Source: Streptomyces sp. Ag109_O5-1
GTDB taxonomy: Bacteria > Actinomycetota > Actinomycetes > Streptomycetales > Streptomycetaceae
Direction of reading: 5' to 3'
DNA length: 64,000 nucleotides
Assembly: GCF_003814875.1 (NCBI RefSeq)
Contig: NZ_RKQF01000001.1
Span: 4,898,001 to 4,962,000, forward strand
Made by a program: the position numbers and the translations under genes. Within the stretch, counting starts at the first letter, position 1. Each line of letters starts with the position of its first letter. The notes under the pieces are model-generated. The model did no database searches and was not told where the DNA came from. It was given only the letters and a program-made list of their open reading frames with translations. Of the stretch, positions 1 through 8,227 are shown piece after piece.

Positions 1-723
1 TCGCGTCAGAAGGACGCGGTCGACGACTACGTCACCCAGCAGTCGGCGACCATGAAGAAGCGGCAGGAGGCCGCCAAGAGCCTCCAGACGCTCACCGGCA
101 CGCAGGACGAGCTCAAGACCGCCAAGACCACCGTCCAGACGAAGCTGGCCTCCGCGCGGGAGCTGCTGTCGCAGCTGACGGCCCAGGAGAAGGCACGGCT
201 CGCGGAGATCGAGAAGCAGAAGCAGGAGGAGGCGGCGCGCAAGGCGGCGGAGCTCGCGAAGCAGCAGGCGGCGGCCGCGGCCGCCGCCGAACAGGACAGC
301 TCGTCCTCGTCGTCGACGTCGTCCTCCAGCGGCTCCTCGTCCTCCGCCTCCGACTCGGCCTACGCCACGAAGGCCGCCAAGGCGATCGCCTTCGCCCGCG
401 CGCAGATCGGCAAGCCGTACGTCTGGGGAGCGACCGGCCCCGGCTCCTACGACTGCTCCGGCCTCTCCCAGGCCGCCTGGAAGGCCGCGGGCGTCTCCCT
501 GCCGCGCACCACCTACGACCAGGTGAACGCCGGCACCACCGTCTCCCTCGCCGACGCCCAGCCCGGCGACCTGGTCTTCTTCTACGACGACATCAGCCAC
601 GTCGGCATCTACATCGGCAACGGCATGATGATCCACGCCCCGAAGCCCGGCGCGTACGTCCGGGAGGAGTCGATCTACTACGGAGGCGAGTCGATCATCC
701 ACAGCGTGGTGCGACCTGCCTGA
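1..723 (+). CDS. NlpC/P60 family cell-wall hydrolase, C-terminal part
   Basis: The reading frame is open to the window edge, so the N-terminus and any signal peptide are missing. What remains is a charged, Lys/Glu/Ala-rich coiled-coil segment, a Ser-rich linker (about nt 295-360) and a C-terminal NlpC/P60 domain. The domain has the YDCSGL motif (catalytic Cys codon at 454) and SHVGIYIG (His codon at 598), then a MIHAPK segment. The family cleaves peptide bonds in peptidoglycan stem peptides outside the cell, and the coiled coil usually controls access to the active site. The domain is closely similar to the second NlpC/P60 gene at 8228-9298, so the two are probably paralogues. A strong hairpin follows the stop. 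Confidence 0.93.
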   Translation, partial: SRQKDAVDDYVTQQSATMKKRQEAAKSLQTLTGTQDELKTAKTTVQTKLASARELLSQLTAQEKARLAEIEKQKQEEAARKAAELAKQQAAAAAAAEQDSSSSSSTSSSSGSSSSASDSAYATKAAKAIAFARAQIGKPYVWGATGPGSYDCSGLSQAAWKAAGVSLPRTTYDQVNAGTTVSLADAQPGDLVFFYDDISHVGIYIGNGMMIHAPKPGAYVREESIYYGGESIIHSVVRPA

Positions 724-780
724 TCATCTGCACGTCCGCGAGTGAGCCGGCCTTTTCTCGTCGTTCCTGCCCGCAGCCCG

Positions 781-833
781 CTCCCCCAGCCCTCGCCTCC
801 GCCCACTCGGGTGGGGTGCAGGGCTGGGGGGAG
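781..833 (+). terminator. Hairpin terminator after the NlpC/P60 gene
   Basis: The arms CTCCCCCAGCCCT (781-793) and AGGGCTGGGGGGAG (820-833) pair across a 26-nt loop, 58 nt after the stop codon. There is no U-tract, which is common for streptomycete terminators. Confidence 0.6.
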
Positions 834-1222
834 CGCGGCCGGCAAGAGGTGGAAGGTGCGCCAGGATCACTCGGTGCCGGTGTCCGCGGAGTCCGCGCCG
901 GTCCCGGTGCGCGAGCGATCTCCTGTGGGGAGCCGCGTAGTTACACGGATGCCCGGCCGTGCCTCGCCCGGATACCGTCCGTCGGTGAGGCCTGCGACCG
1001 TCGACGTACCGCATGGCCGGGCAGGTGACGGATGCTCGGCCCGGCCGAGACGCGGGACGGCGGGTGTACGGCCCGCGGGACGCGCAGACGCGAGGTGAAT
1101 GTGCCTCGGCACCGGGTCGGAGACGGCCGGTGGGAAAGGCTGCGCCGGGGGACCGGCTTCACCCAGGGAGTGCTGTAGGCGTGCCGGAGGGGTTGGCCCA
1201 CCAGTGGGGGCCAGAGCTTTTC
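834..1222. other. Gene-free interval before the TnpB element
   Basis: I see no convincing coding frame here: the open frames are Arg/Pro/Gly-rich and show no family signature. The DNA is GC-rich with short self-complementary stretches. One of these (about 1194-1214, TGGCCCAC paired with GTGGGGGCCA) lies right beside the predicted element end. It may be flanking DNA disturbed by earlier insertions. No RNA gene was recognised. Confidence 0.4.
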
Positions 1223-1400
1223 TTGACTTCCTCCCCCTCCTGAAGGAGGGGGATTCCTACGGCTCGCGCCGTGGGGTTTTCTGCTTCACAGCCGACTGCC
1301 CGCCCGGAGTACTCCGTTGAGGTCTCACACCAGCTCCACAGACAGACGCCGTCAGCCCGACGGCCAGAATGTTCTTCGCCGCGTTCACGTCCCGGTCGTG
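1223..1400 (-). ncRNA. Predicted omega (reRNA) guide scaffold of TnpB
   Basis: In characterised IS200/IS605 elements the TnpB guide RNA is made from the 3' end of tnpB and runs to the element's right end, with the guide taken from flanking DNA. Here the tnpB 3' end (from about 1400 to 1257) runs directly into the terminal hairpin at 1233-1252. The C-terminal tail of TnpB (CGAGVRPQ, then Gly/Ser/Lys-rich) is typical of a protein end constrained by an overlapping RNA. The start of the RNA is a guess. The predicted guide would come from DNA just below 1223. Confidence 0.45.
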
Positions 1401-2450
1401 GATCGTCCCGCAGTCGCACGTCCACTCACGGACGTGCAGCGGCATCTTGTCCTGCAAGGTGCCGCAGACGGAGCACAGCTTGGAGGACGGGAACCATCGG
1501 TCGATCGCGATCACTTCGCGGCCGTACCACTGAGCCTTGTACTCCAGCATGCTCCGGAAATCCGACCAGGCCGCGTCGCTGATGGCGCGGGCCAGGCTGC
1601 CGTTCTTCACCATGTTCCGAACGGCGAGGTCCTCGATCACGATCGTTTGGTTTTCACGAACGAGACGAGTGGTGAGTTTGTGCAGGTGGTCGCGCCTGCG
1701 GTCGGTGATGCGGGCGTAGACCCTGGCCACCGTCCGGCGCGCCTTGGCCCGGTTCGCTCCGTCACCCTTGACCTTGCGGGCAAGCCGGCGCTGCGCCTTG
1801 GCAAGGCGGGCTCGGTCGCGCCGCTCGTGCCGGGGGTTGGAGACCTTCTCCCCGGTGGAGAGGGTCAGCAGGTGGCCGAGGCCGACGTCGACACCGACGG
1901 CCGCGTCTGTGGGTGCAAGCGGCTGGACGGACGGGTCCTCACACAGCAGGGACACGTACCAGCGTCCGGCCGCGTCCTGCGACACCGTCACGGTGGACGG
2001 CGACGCACCCTCGGGCAGTGGACGGGACCACACGATGTCGAGCGGCTCCGCCGTCTTCGCCAGGGTCAGCCTGCCGTCCCGGAACCGGAACGCGCTGGTG
2101 GTGTACTCCGCCGACTTCCGCGACTTCTTCCGCGACTTGAAACGCGGGTACTTCGCCCGCTTGCCGAAGAAGTTCGCGAACGCCGTCTGGAGGTGCCGCA
2201 GGGCCTGCTGGAGCGGGACGGCGGAGACCTCGTTGAGATATGCGAGTTCCTCGGTCTTCTTCCAGGCCGTCAGCATCGCCGACGTCTGGTTGTAGTTCAC
2301 CCGCTCCTGCCTCGTCCACGCTTCCGTGCGCGCCGCAAGGGCCAGGTTGTAGACCTTCCGCACACATCCGAACGTGCGCGACAGCTCGGCTGCCTGCGCG
2401 TCAGTCGGATAGAAGCGGTACTTGAACGCCCGCTTCACGTGAGTGGGCAT
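1257..2450 (-). CDS. tnpB: TnpB, RNA-guided nuclease of IS200/IS605 type
   Basis: This 397-residue protein looks complete and catalytically intact. It has an N-terminal OrfB HTH-like region (about 1-60), RuvC-I with D188 (AVGVDVG), RuvC-II with E273 (IVIEDLAV), a zinc ribbon with C326, C329, C345 and C347 (CSVCG and CDCG), and RuvC-III with D354 (HDRDVNAAKN). These are the three acidic residues used for DNA cleavage in TnpB and Cas12. The family cuts DNA under RNA guidance next to a short motif and promotes retention of the element. The second Cys pair is CxC rather than CxxC. The ATG at 2450 sits directly after the putative left-end palindrome. No frameshift is seen, so this is not a decayed copy. 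Confidence 0.93.
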   Translation of the reverse strand: MPTHVKRAFKYRFYPTDAQAAELSRTFGCVRKVYNLALAARTEAWTRQERVNYNQTSAMLTAWKKTEELAYLNEVSAVPLQQALRHLQTAFANFFGKRAKYPRFKSRKKSRKSAEYTTSAFRFRDGRLTLAKTAEPLDIVWSRPLPEGASPSTVTVSQDAAGRWYVSLLCEDPSVQPLAPTDAAVGVDVGLGHLLTLSTGEKVSNPRHERRDRARLAKAQRRLARKVKGDGANRAKARRTVARVYARITDRRRDHLHKLTTRLVRENQTIVIEDLAVRNMVKNGSLARAISDAAWSDFRSMLEYKAQWYGREVIAIDRWFPSSKLCSVCGTLQDKMPLHVREWTCDCGTIHDRDVNAAKNILAVGLTASVCGAGVRPQRSTPGGQSAVKQKTPRREP

Positions 2451-2560
2451 GGCTCACAAATTATCACGTCAGCTTGTGACCATCTGCCGGTTCGTGGGAA
2501 CGGACGCCGGTCCGCCCTGGCGGCGAACCGGCTTTCTCCGCCCTGCCCCGCAGGAGCTTC

Positions 2561-2592
2561 GTTTCCTCCCCGGCCTGAAGGCCGGGGTATCC
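2561..2592. repeat. Second IS605-type end hairpin, without its own tnpB
   Basis: CCCCGGCC-tgaa-GGCCGGGG (2568-2587) sits in a TTTCCT...TATCC frame. It has the same orientation, same tgaa loop and almost the same flanks as the right-end hairpin at 1233-1252. It lies 16 nt before the start codon of the WD40 gene. Between it and tnpB there is another perfect 8-bp inverted repeat, CCGGTTCG/CGAACCGG (2487-2494 and 2524-2531). Confidence 0.6.
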
Positions 2593-2608
2593 ACGAAGGA
2601 AGGCCCCG

Positions 2609-4675
2609 ATGATTTCGAAGCTGCCCCTGCACAGCCCTCGCTGGCGTGACCTTGACGGTGTGACAGCCGACGAGGTGAAAGCGCTCCTGGAGGACATGGC
2701 ATCCGGGGGTGCCACCGGGACCGGCGATGCCTGGAGGCAGACCTGGAAGCACCTGAGCGGCGGACTCATGGATGACGGAACCGTCTTCGACGGAACCTAT
2801 GCGGCCCTGCCCCATCTCGTCGAGGCGGCAGCGGCCTTGCCTCCGGGACAGACCGTGGACTTCTGGGTGGACATGGGATGCGTCGTGACCGCGGAGGACA
2901 GGCCCCCCGTCCCGGCCGATCTCGAGGCGGGGTTCGGCGCCGCCCTTCGTCTGGCCGAGCAGGCGGCTGTACGGAGCCTCCTCGCCGTCGGCTCTCCCGC
3001 CGAGGTCTGTGCCTCCCTCGCACTGAGCTGTGTCGCCTTCGCCGGTCATCACACCGCCGCGGCACTGTGGTCTCTCGCGCCCCAGGAAGGGCACCTTCTG
3101 CTGGTGTGTCCCGGGTGCGGCGCCGATACCGAGATCCCCGGCTTTTTCGTGGACCCCGTGCGTCCACCTCTGGATGCTCCGGAGCTGCCCGACCCCGCCC
3201 GTGTCCGTCCGGGGGAACACCCATGGGGTGAGGTCGCCACGGCTCTGCGCGAGGAGGCGCTGGGAGAGGGATGGGAGCCCTTCCTGCGGGTGGCACGCGA
3301 AGTCGCGGCGGCCGGAGTACCCCCCGAAACACCGGGGCGGGCCGTCCTGTGTCTCGTCGCCGGCTTGGTCGCGGCCAAGGGCACCCCAGGGCGGGCCGGG
3401 AGGGAATGGGCCCGCAGGCTGATGTCGCTCACCGGATACTTCCGCTGCTGGGACTGCGAGCGGACCTGGGCGATCGCCGACGGTCTGGCGGAGAACCCGG
3501 ACGGCGCGCACCCGCAGAACCACCTGGGGGAAGGGTGGACGGCTGCCGACGAGCCGGCTACGACGGTGCGGTCGGCGGGGGCCGACCGGCCGGGTGAAGC
3601 GCCGACCCGGCTCCGGCAGGACGGGAGGGCCCTGCTCGCCGCCGACGGCACACCCTGGGGCCACCTGACGGTGTTCTCCGACTCCGCGCCCGTTTCCATG
3701 CCCGTTTCCGTGCCCGTTTCCATCGGAGGCGTCACCTCACTGACGGTCGTGTCCCGCCCCGGTCGGCCGACGCTCGTCGCCGGCGCCGGGGACCGGACCG
3801 CGGTGTGCCTGTGGAATCCGGTCGACGGTCAACTCGTCCATGCCCCGCTGCCGGGACATCCCGACCGTATCCGCTCGATGACGGCCCTGCCCCTGCCCGA
3901 TGGCCGCGTCCTCCTGGCGTCCGGAGGCGAGGCAGGGACGATCACCCTGTGGGATCCGGCCACCGGCCGGCCGGTCGGCGAACCGTTCGGCGAACCGGTC
4001 GGCAACCGGCTCGGCGAGGTGATCGGGATGTGTGCCGCGACCGTCCCCGACGGTCGGACCCTGCTCGTCACGGCCACTCCCCGAGGCGCGGTCCGGTTGT
4101 GGGATCCGGTCACCGGCGAGTCCGTCGGACGCCTCAACCCTTATGGCAGTCCGATCCGGTCGATCGCTGCCGTCCCGGTCTCCGCCGGCCATACGCTGGT
4201 CGCGGCCGCGGACACCAAGGGCGGCGTTCACGTGTGGGATCCGGCCGTCGGCGACCCCTGGGAACGGGGCGCGGCCGTGCAGTTGAACGGGCGCGCCCTC
4301 GACGACGCAGGCCACCGGGTGGCGGCTGTGGCGGCTGTGCCCACACAGGACCGTACGATGCTGGCCACCGGAGACGACCGCGGCGTGGTCAGGCTGTGGG
4401 ACCTCTCGACCGGTGCCCCGGCCGGTGACGGCCTGCCCTCCTCGGAAGGCACCGCCGGTGTTCCGGTCATGGCCGCCGGCACGCTGCACGACGGGCGCTC
4501 CGTCCTGGTCACCGGCAGCAGACTGGGGCGCAGACTGCGGGTGTGGGAACCGGAGACCGGCGCAGTGCGGCACATCGCCCTGGACGTGGCGCTCACCTGT
4601 CTGGCCGCCGCGGGTCCCGACCTGATCGTCGGGCACGACGGCGGGGCCATCGGACTGCCGCTCACCAGGTGGTGA
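2609..4675 (+). CDS. WD40-repeat protein with an unusual N-terminal helical domain
   Basis: 688 residues with no signal peptide or TM segment, so probably cytoplasmic. The N-terminal half (about 1-300) is helical and opens with a W-rich segment followed by TYAALPHLVE, a pattern I associate with HEAT-like immunity or scaffold proteins. It contains two separated Cys pairs, CPGC (167-170) and CWDC (280-283), which could bind one zinc together. From about residue 330 there are WD40 blades, most ending in LWD(P/L) after TAxxDGR strands (LWNPVDG, LWDPATG, LWDPVTG, VWDPAVG, LWDLSTG, VWEPETG), enough for a six- to seven-bladed propeller. A 12-bp repeat encodes MPVSVPVS near residue 360. The ATG at 2609 follows a GAAGG box. 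The role is probably scaffolding; the partner is unknown. Confidence 0.8.
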   Translation: MISKLPLHSPRWRDLDGVTADEVKALLEDMASGGATGTGDAWRQTWKHLSGGLMDDGTVFDGTYAALPHLVEAAAALPPGQTVDFWVDMGCVVTAEDRPPVPADLEAGFGAALRLAEQAAVRSLLAVGSPAEVCASLALSCVAFAGHHTAAALWSLAPQEGHLLLVCPGCGADTEIPGFFVDPVRPPLDAPELPDPARVRPGEHPWGEVATALREEALGEGWEPFLRVAREVAAAGVPPETPGRAVLCLVAGLVAAKGTPGRAGREWARRLMSLTGYFRCWDCERTWAIADGLAENPDGAHPQNHLGEGWTAADEPATTVRSAGADRPGEAPTRLRQDGRALLAADGTPWGHLTVFSDSAPVSMPVSVPVSIGGVTSLTVVSRPGRPTLVAGAGDRTAVCLWNPVDGQLVHAPLPGHPDRIRSMTALPLPDGRVLLASGGEAGTITLWDPATGRPVGEPFGEPVGNRLGEVIGMCAATVPDGRTLLVTATPRGAVRLWDPVTGESVGRLNPYGSPIRSIAAVPVSAGHTLVAAADTKGGVHVWDPAVGDPWERGAAVQLNGRALDDAGHRVAAVAAVPTQDRTMLATGDDRGVVRLWDLSTGAPAGDGLPSSEGTAGVPVMAAGTLHDGRSVLVTGSRLGRRLRVWEPETGAVRHIALDVALTCLAAAGPDLIVGHDGGAIGLPLTRW

Positions 4676-4771
4676 ACGGGGGCGGCCGCAACGCTGCGCG
4701 GTGAACACCGGCCGGAGCCCACCGGGACTGCTCCCCCTCACACACACGGACAGCCGCAGCCGGAACCGAGT

Positions 4772-6231
4772 GTGCGAGGCCGGGCGCGGCCAACGGGCTG
4801 TGGGACTAGGTGGTTCCACGGATGCGCCGCTCAAACGCGACATGTCATGGTTCGATGCACGGCTCGCCGGGTTGCGCGGTGTGGTCGGTGGCCCGCAGGG
4901 CATCAGGCGAACGCGACAGGGCGAAGAGGGCGTGGGGAGGGGAACGCGACGGCCGGTATCGATGTCGATGACAGGACGCTGTGGAGGGTGCCTGGCGGGG
5001 GCGTGCTCCACCACACGTCGGCGATGGCCGACGGTGCCGTCTACGTCCTCCAGGACTTCTTCGATCTGGTGGCCGTCGACGCCGGCACCGGGGAACGGCG
5101 TTGGACACTGCGAAGCGACTCCGGGATCGCATCGTCGCCAGTGGCCGATGCCGGCGTCGTGTACTTCGCCGACACGGCCGGCTATCTGACGGCGGTGGAC
5201 GCCGCGACCGGCGACGTGCGCTGGAAGTGGAGATCGCGCCGTTCGAAGATGTCGATGCCGACGGTGGCGGACGGCATCGTGTACGCCGCACACCACACCA
5301 GGATGTGGGCGGTCGACGGGGTCACCGGCCGACCGGTGTGGGACGTCAGGGTGGCTGACCAGGGCACGGTCCTGAATCCGCCGACCGTGGCCCACGGTGT
5401 CCTGTACGCGGCCGACGGCGGGCATCTGCTGGCCCTGGACACGGCCACCGGGAGCAGGCGGTGGGACGTCTTCCCCCACGGGGGCGTTCAGCAGACTCCG
5501 ACGGTCGCCGACGGAAGCGTGTACGTGGCCAACCGCGAAGGCCTGGTCGCGCTGGACTCGGCGACGGGTGAGCAACGCTGGCGGACGTCCCCCGGCGGGA
5601 CGGTGTGGGCGAGCCCGGCGGTGGCCGAGGGCATCGCGGTCGCCGGTGTCCACGGCTGGTACCTGATCGCGGTGGACGCCGAGACCGGCCGCGGCTGAAG
5701 ACCCGGGGCGAGATCCACGCGACGCCGGCGGTCGCCGACGGCACGGTGTACGCGGGAAGCCACGACGGACGCCTGTGGGCGGTGGACGCGGCCACGGGCG
5801 CGGCGCGGTGGAAGGTCAGGACCACCGGACCCGTGCACTCCACGCCCCTGGTGAGCGGCGGCACGGTGTACGTCGACAGCCTCGACGAGCACCTCTACGC
5901 CGTGCGCGCCCACCGGCCGGGCGAAGCACCCGCCGAGGACCACCGCGCCGCATCCGCCCACCTCGTGCGGACTCCGGCAGGCCCCGGCCCGGTCGGCGGC
6001 ACAGTGCGCTGGCGGGTGCCGGCCCCGGGCGCCGGTCATCTCACCCCGGCCGTGGCCCACGGCGTCGTGTACCAGACCACTTACCGCAGCCTGCTGGCGC
6101 TGGACGCCGCCACGGGCGAGGAACGCTGGCGGCTGGAGACCGGCGGGGAGGTGCATTCGACGCCCGTGGTGGCTGACGGAACCGTGTACGTAGGCAGCGC
6201 GGACGATTTCCTGTACGCGATTCACATCTGA
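4772..6231 (+). pseudogene. PQQ-type beta-propeller repeat protein, frameshifted
   Basis: Two overlapping frames (ending at 5698 and 6231) carry one continuous set of PQQ/BamB-like blades. Each blade has the form TVADGxVYAG...LxAVDAATGxxRW. The first frame stops after DAETGRG at 5698, while the other frame continues LKTRGEIHATPAVADG with no lost sequence. One missing base near 5690 (in GGCCGCGGCTG) explains the break. The N-terminal part before about 4950 does not look like real coding and no good start was found. In Streptomyces such propellers are often fused to a kinase domain, and none is present here. It is either a decayed fragment or a sequencing slip in a truncated gene. Confidence 0.7.
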
Positions 6232-6442
6232 CGCCGGCGGCCGGGGCTGTGATCAAGGGAGCTGCGGCGCCCACTCCGCCCCCTCCGCTCCCCCTGCGCC
6301 CCTCCGCTCCCTCACACCCGCCTCCACCCCACCACGCCCGGACGCCCCGCGCCCACGCGTCCGTCCCGCGCCCGCGCGCATTTCGTGCGCACGCGCGCGT
6401 GCCCCACCCGCGCCCCGGCCCGTGCTCCTTAGCATCGGGATC

Positions 6443-7411
6443 ATGTCCGGCATGTCACCCCTCCGCGCCTGGTGGGTGCAGCGTCCGCCGGCGGCCGGGG
6501 CCGCTGTGATGGCCACCGGCATCGTGTCGGTGGGGTTGCACCAGGCGGGGGCGGAGACCCTGTCCCGGGTCATGCTGCTGCTGGCCTGCCTGGCGTGGGC
6601 GGCGCTGGCGGCCGACTTCGTCGCGGAGCTGGTACTCGACCGCCGCCACTGGCTGACCGAGGCGAAGACACCGGGCGCGCTCACCGCCGTTGCGGCCACG
6701 ACGGTGCTGGGGACGCGGTTCTCGCTGCTCGGCCGGCAGCCCCTGGCCGAGGCCCTGCTGGCGCTGTCGGCGGTGCTGTGGCCGCCGTTGCTCGTCCTCG
6801 CCGTGCGGCACTGGAAGGAGAGGATGCCGGGCGCCGTGTTCCTGGGCTGTGTGGCCACGCAGGGGCTCACCGTGCTCGGCGCGGTGCTGGCGGCGGCCCT
6901 GGCCACGGCATGGCTCGCGCACCTGGCGCTGGTGCTGTTCTGGCTGGGGCTGTCGATGTACGGGCTCGCCGTGCCCCGGTTCGAGTGGCAGCAGGTCACC
7001 GAGGGGCCCGGCGACCAGTGGATCGCGGGCGGCGCGCTCGCGATCTCTGCGCTGGCCGGGGCGAAGCTGCTGGCCGCCGACAGCGCGCGGCTCTACCTGT
7101 GGAACAACGACGACCAGGGCGTCCTGCGCACGGTGACGGTGGCGCTGCTGGTCCTGGACCTGGTCTGGTACATCGTCCTGCTGGCCGCGGAGGTGGCGCG
7201 GCCCCGGCTGCGGTACGACGTGCGCCGCTGGGCGACGGTGTTCCCGATGGGGATGACGGCGGCGGCGACGCTGTCGGTCGAGGCCGCCGTCGGTATCCCG
7301 TGGCTGAAGTGGCCGGGGCGGCTGCTGGTGTGGATCGCGGTACTGGCGTGGCTGGCGGTGGCCGCGGGCGCGGTGGCGACGGCCCGCGGCGCGCTCAGGA
7401 AGACTCCCTGA
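6443..7411 (+). CDS. TDT/SLAC1-family membrane transporter
   Basis: About 322 residues with roughly ten hydrophobic helices and the N-terminal GAAVMATGIVSVGL helix typical of the tellurite-resistance/dicarboxylate transporter (TehA/SLAC1) family. These are channel-like anion or C4-dicarboxylate transporters in the cytoplasmic membrane. I chose the ATG at 6443. A -10-like TAGCAT (6430-6435) lies 7 nt before it, which suggests a leaderless message; a GTG at 6422 and an ATG at 6452 are in the same frame. The convergent small membrane gene ends 3 nt after this one stops. The substrate cannot be read from the sequence. Confidence 0.85.
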   Translation: MSGMSPLRAWWVQRPPAAGAAVMATGIVSVGLHQAGAETLSRVMLLLACLAWAALAADFVAELVLDRRHWLTEAKTPGALTAVAATTVLGTRFSLLGRQPLAEALLALSAVLWPPLLVLAVRHWKERMPGAVFLGCVATQGLTVLGAVLAAALATAWLAHLALVLFWLGLSMYGLAVPRFEWQQVTEGPGDQWIAGGALAISALAGAKLLAADSARLYLWNNDDQGVLRTVTVALLVLDLVWYIVLLAAEVARPRLRYDVRRWATVFPMGMTAAATLSVEAAVGIPWLKWPGRLLVWIAVLAWLAVAAGAVATARGALRKTP

Positions 7412-7414
7412 CCG

Positions 7415-7768
7415 TCACGTCCACAGCACGGCGATGAAGATGTTCACCATGGTCAGCAGGCCCACCAGACCGAAGGCGCCCTTCTCGACCTTCTCGTCGT
7501 CCCGTTTCACGTAGACGAGCCCGAGGATCACGATGAGCAGCGCGAGCTTCACGCCGATCTTGATGGTGTTGACGTGATGGCCGTTCGCCTCGTTGAGGCC
7601 GACCAGGATCACACCCGTAGCGAGCATGGTGAACGCGCCGTGCAGCATCCCGGGGACGAACCGGGCCGTGCCCTGGCCCATCGCCTTCATCTGGGTGAGG
7701 AAGCCGCCGAGGAGCGCGGCGATGCCGATGATGTGCAGGCCGACGAAGAGATGGATGAGTACGTCCAT
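7415..7768 (-). CDS. Small four-helix membrane protein
   Basis: 117 residues with four hydrophobic segments (about 3-25, 42-60, 70-87, 98-116) and no signal peptide. His residues lie in or near helices 1 and 2 (HLFVGLHIIG, GMLHGAF). It resembles conserved actinobacterial integral membrane proteins of unknown function, whose His-containing helices hint at a haem-protein-like fold; that last point is speculation. It converges on the TDT transporter gene with a 3-bp gap, so no separate terminator fits between them. Confidence 0.75.
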   Translation of the reverse strand: MDVLIHLFVGLHIIGIAALLGGFLTQMKAMGQGTARFVPGMLHGAFTMLATGVILVGLNEANGHHVNTIKIGVKLALLIVILGLVYVKRDDEKVEKGAFGLVGLLTMVNIFIAVLWT

Positions 7769-7953
7769 GGTTGCGGAGCCTAATCACGCTCCCTGGGGCG
7801 CCGGGCACCAGCCCCTCCTTCCGCGTCCGCCGCCACGCGCCTCCGGGGCACCGCATATATGCACCCCATAGCACCCCGCACTCCCGGCGCGCCTCGGAAC
7901 CGCCGCTTCGGTCAGCACGCCTCGCGAAGCCGACGGCTCCGGATCGGAATCCC

Positions 7954-7986
7954 GGTCACATAACGTCAGGTAACGATCCGGTCACA
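7954..7986 (+). promoter_or_regulatory. Direct repeats, possible MtrA-type operator
   Basis: Three related heptamers, GGTCACA (7954-7960), GGTAACG (7969-7975) and GGTCACA (7980-7986), lie about 20 bp before a plausible promoter of the NlpC/P60 gene. The last two are 11 bp apart, one helical turn. MtrA, which controls wall hydrolases in actinobacteria, recognises GTCACA/GTAAC-type direct repeats, so MtrA is the leading guess. Confidence 0.35.
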
Positions 7987-8004
7987 CCAATTCCGTGCAT
8001 CGCG

Positions 8005-8034
8005 TTACCAACCTGACGCAGCCGGGCCTAGCGT
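8005..8034 (+). promoter_or_regulatory. Candidate promoter of the NlpC/P60 gene
   Basis: A TTACCA box (8005-8010) and a TAGCGT box (8029-8034) are separated by 18 nt. Transcription would begin near 8041, giving a leader of about 185 nt that contains three hairpins. Confidence 0.35.
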
Positions 8035-8048
8035 CCTCCCCCAGGTGA

Positions 8049-8201
8049 CCGACTCCCCACCGCCGCCCGGGCCAGGGGCGGCAGTCGGACACCACCGCCG
8101 AGAAAGTCCGGCGGCGGTCCGCTCCCCCTGTGCGGGCCGCCGCCGGACGCGCAATCCGCTCCCCCGCGGCCGTACGTGTGCTCCCCCTGGCGTTCGTACG
8201 G
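8049..8201 (+). promoter_or_regulatory. Structured mRNA leader with repeated C-rich loops
   Basis: Hairpin 1 (8049-8088) pairs CCGACT and GCCGCCC with GGGCGGC and AGTCGG. Hairpin 2 (8106-8148) is a 17-bp stem with one G-U pair, closed by the loop TCCCCCTGT. Hairpin 3 (8170-8201) pairs CCGTACG with CGTACGG around a loop holding CTCCCCCTGG. The loops of hairpins 2 and 3 thus show the same CTCCCCCTG sequence. The ribosome site GAAAGGA follows at about 8221. The layout recalls the actinobacterial 6C RNA (two hairpins with C-run loops), but I cannot assign it to that family. It does not match a c-di-AMP riboswitch by eye. Confidence 0.45.
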
Positions 8202-8227
8202 ACGACACGGCGGTCGTACGAAAGGAC

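Larger units (their letters stand above)
1223..2481 (-). mobile_element. IS200/IS605-type element with tnpB only (IS1341-like)
   Basis: The element is read on the minus strand and carries one gene, tnpB, with no Y1 transposase (tnpA) nearby. The right end is marked by a perfect hairpin, CCCCCTCC-tgaa-GGAGGGGG (1233-1252), followed on the minus strand by GGAAGTCAA, which places the end at about 1223. Upstream of tnpB an inverted repeat, TCACAA/TTGTGA (about 2456-2481), is a plausible left-end palindrome. The left boundary is uncertain; a second hairpin of right-end type at 2568-2587 could extend the unit to about 2592. Such elements depend on a TnpA supplied elsewhere for movement. Confidence 0.7.

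Noticed and set aside
834..1222. Group II intron or RNase P-like remnant
   Set aside because: Some short stretches looked suggestive, but no domain V-type hairpin or conserved core could be placed.
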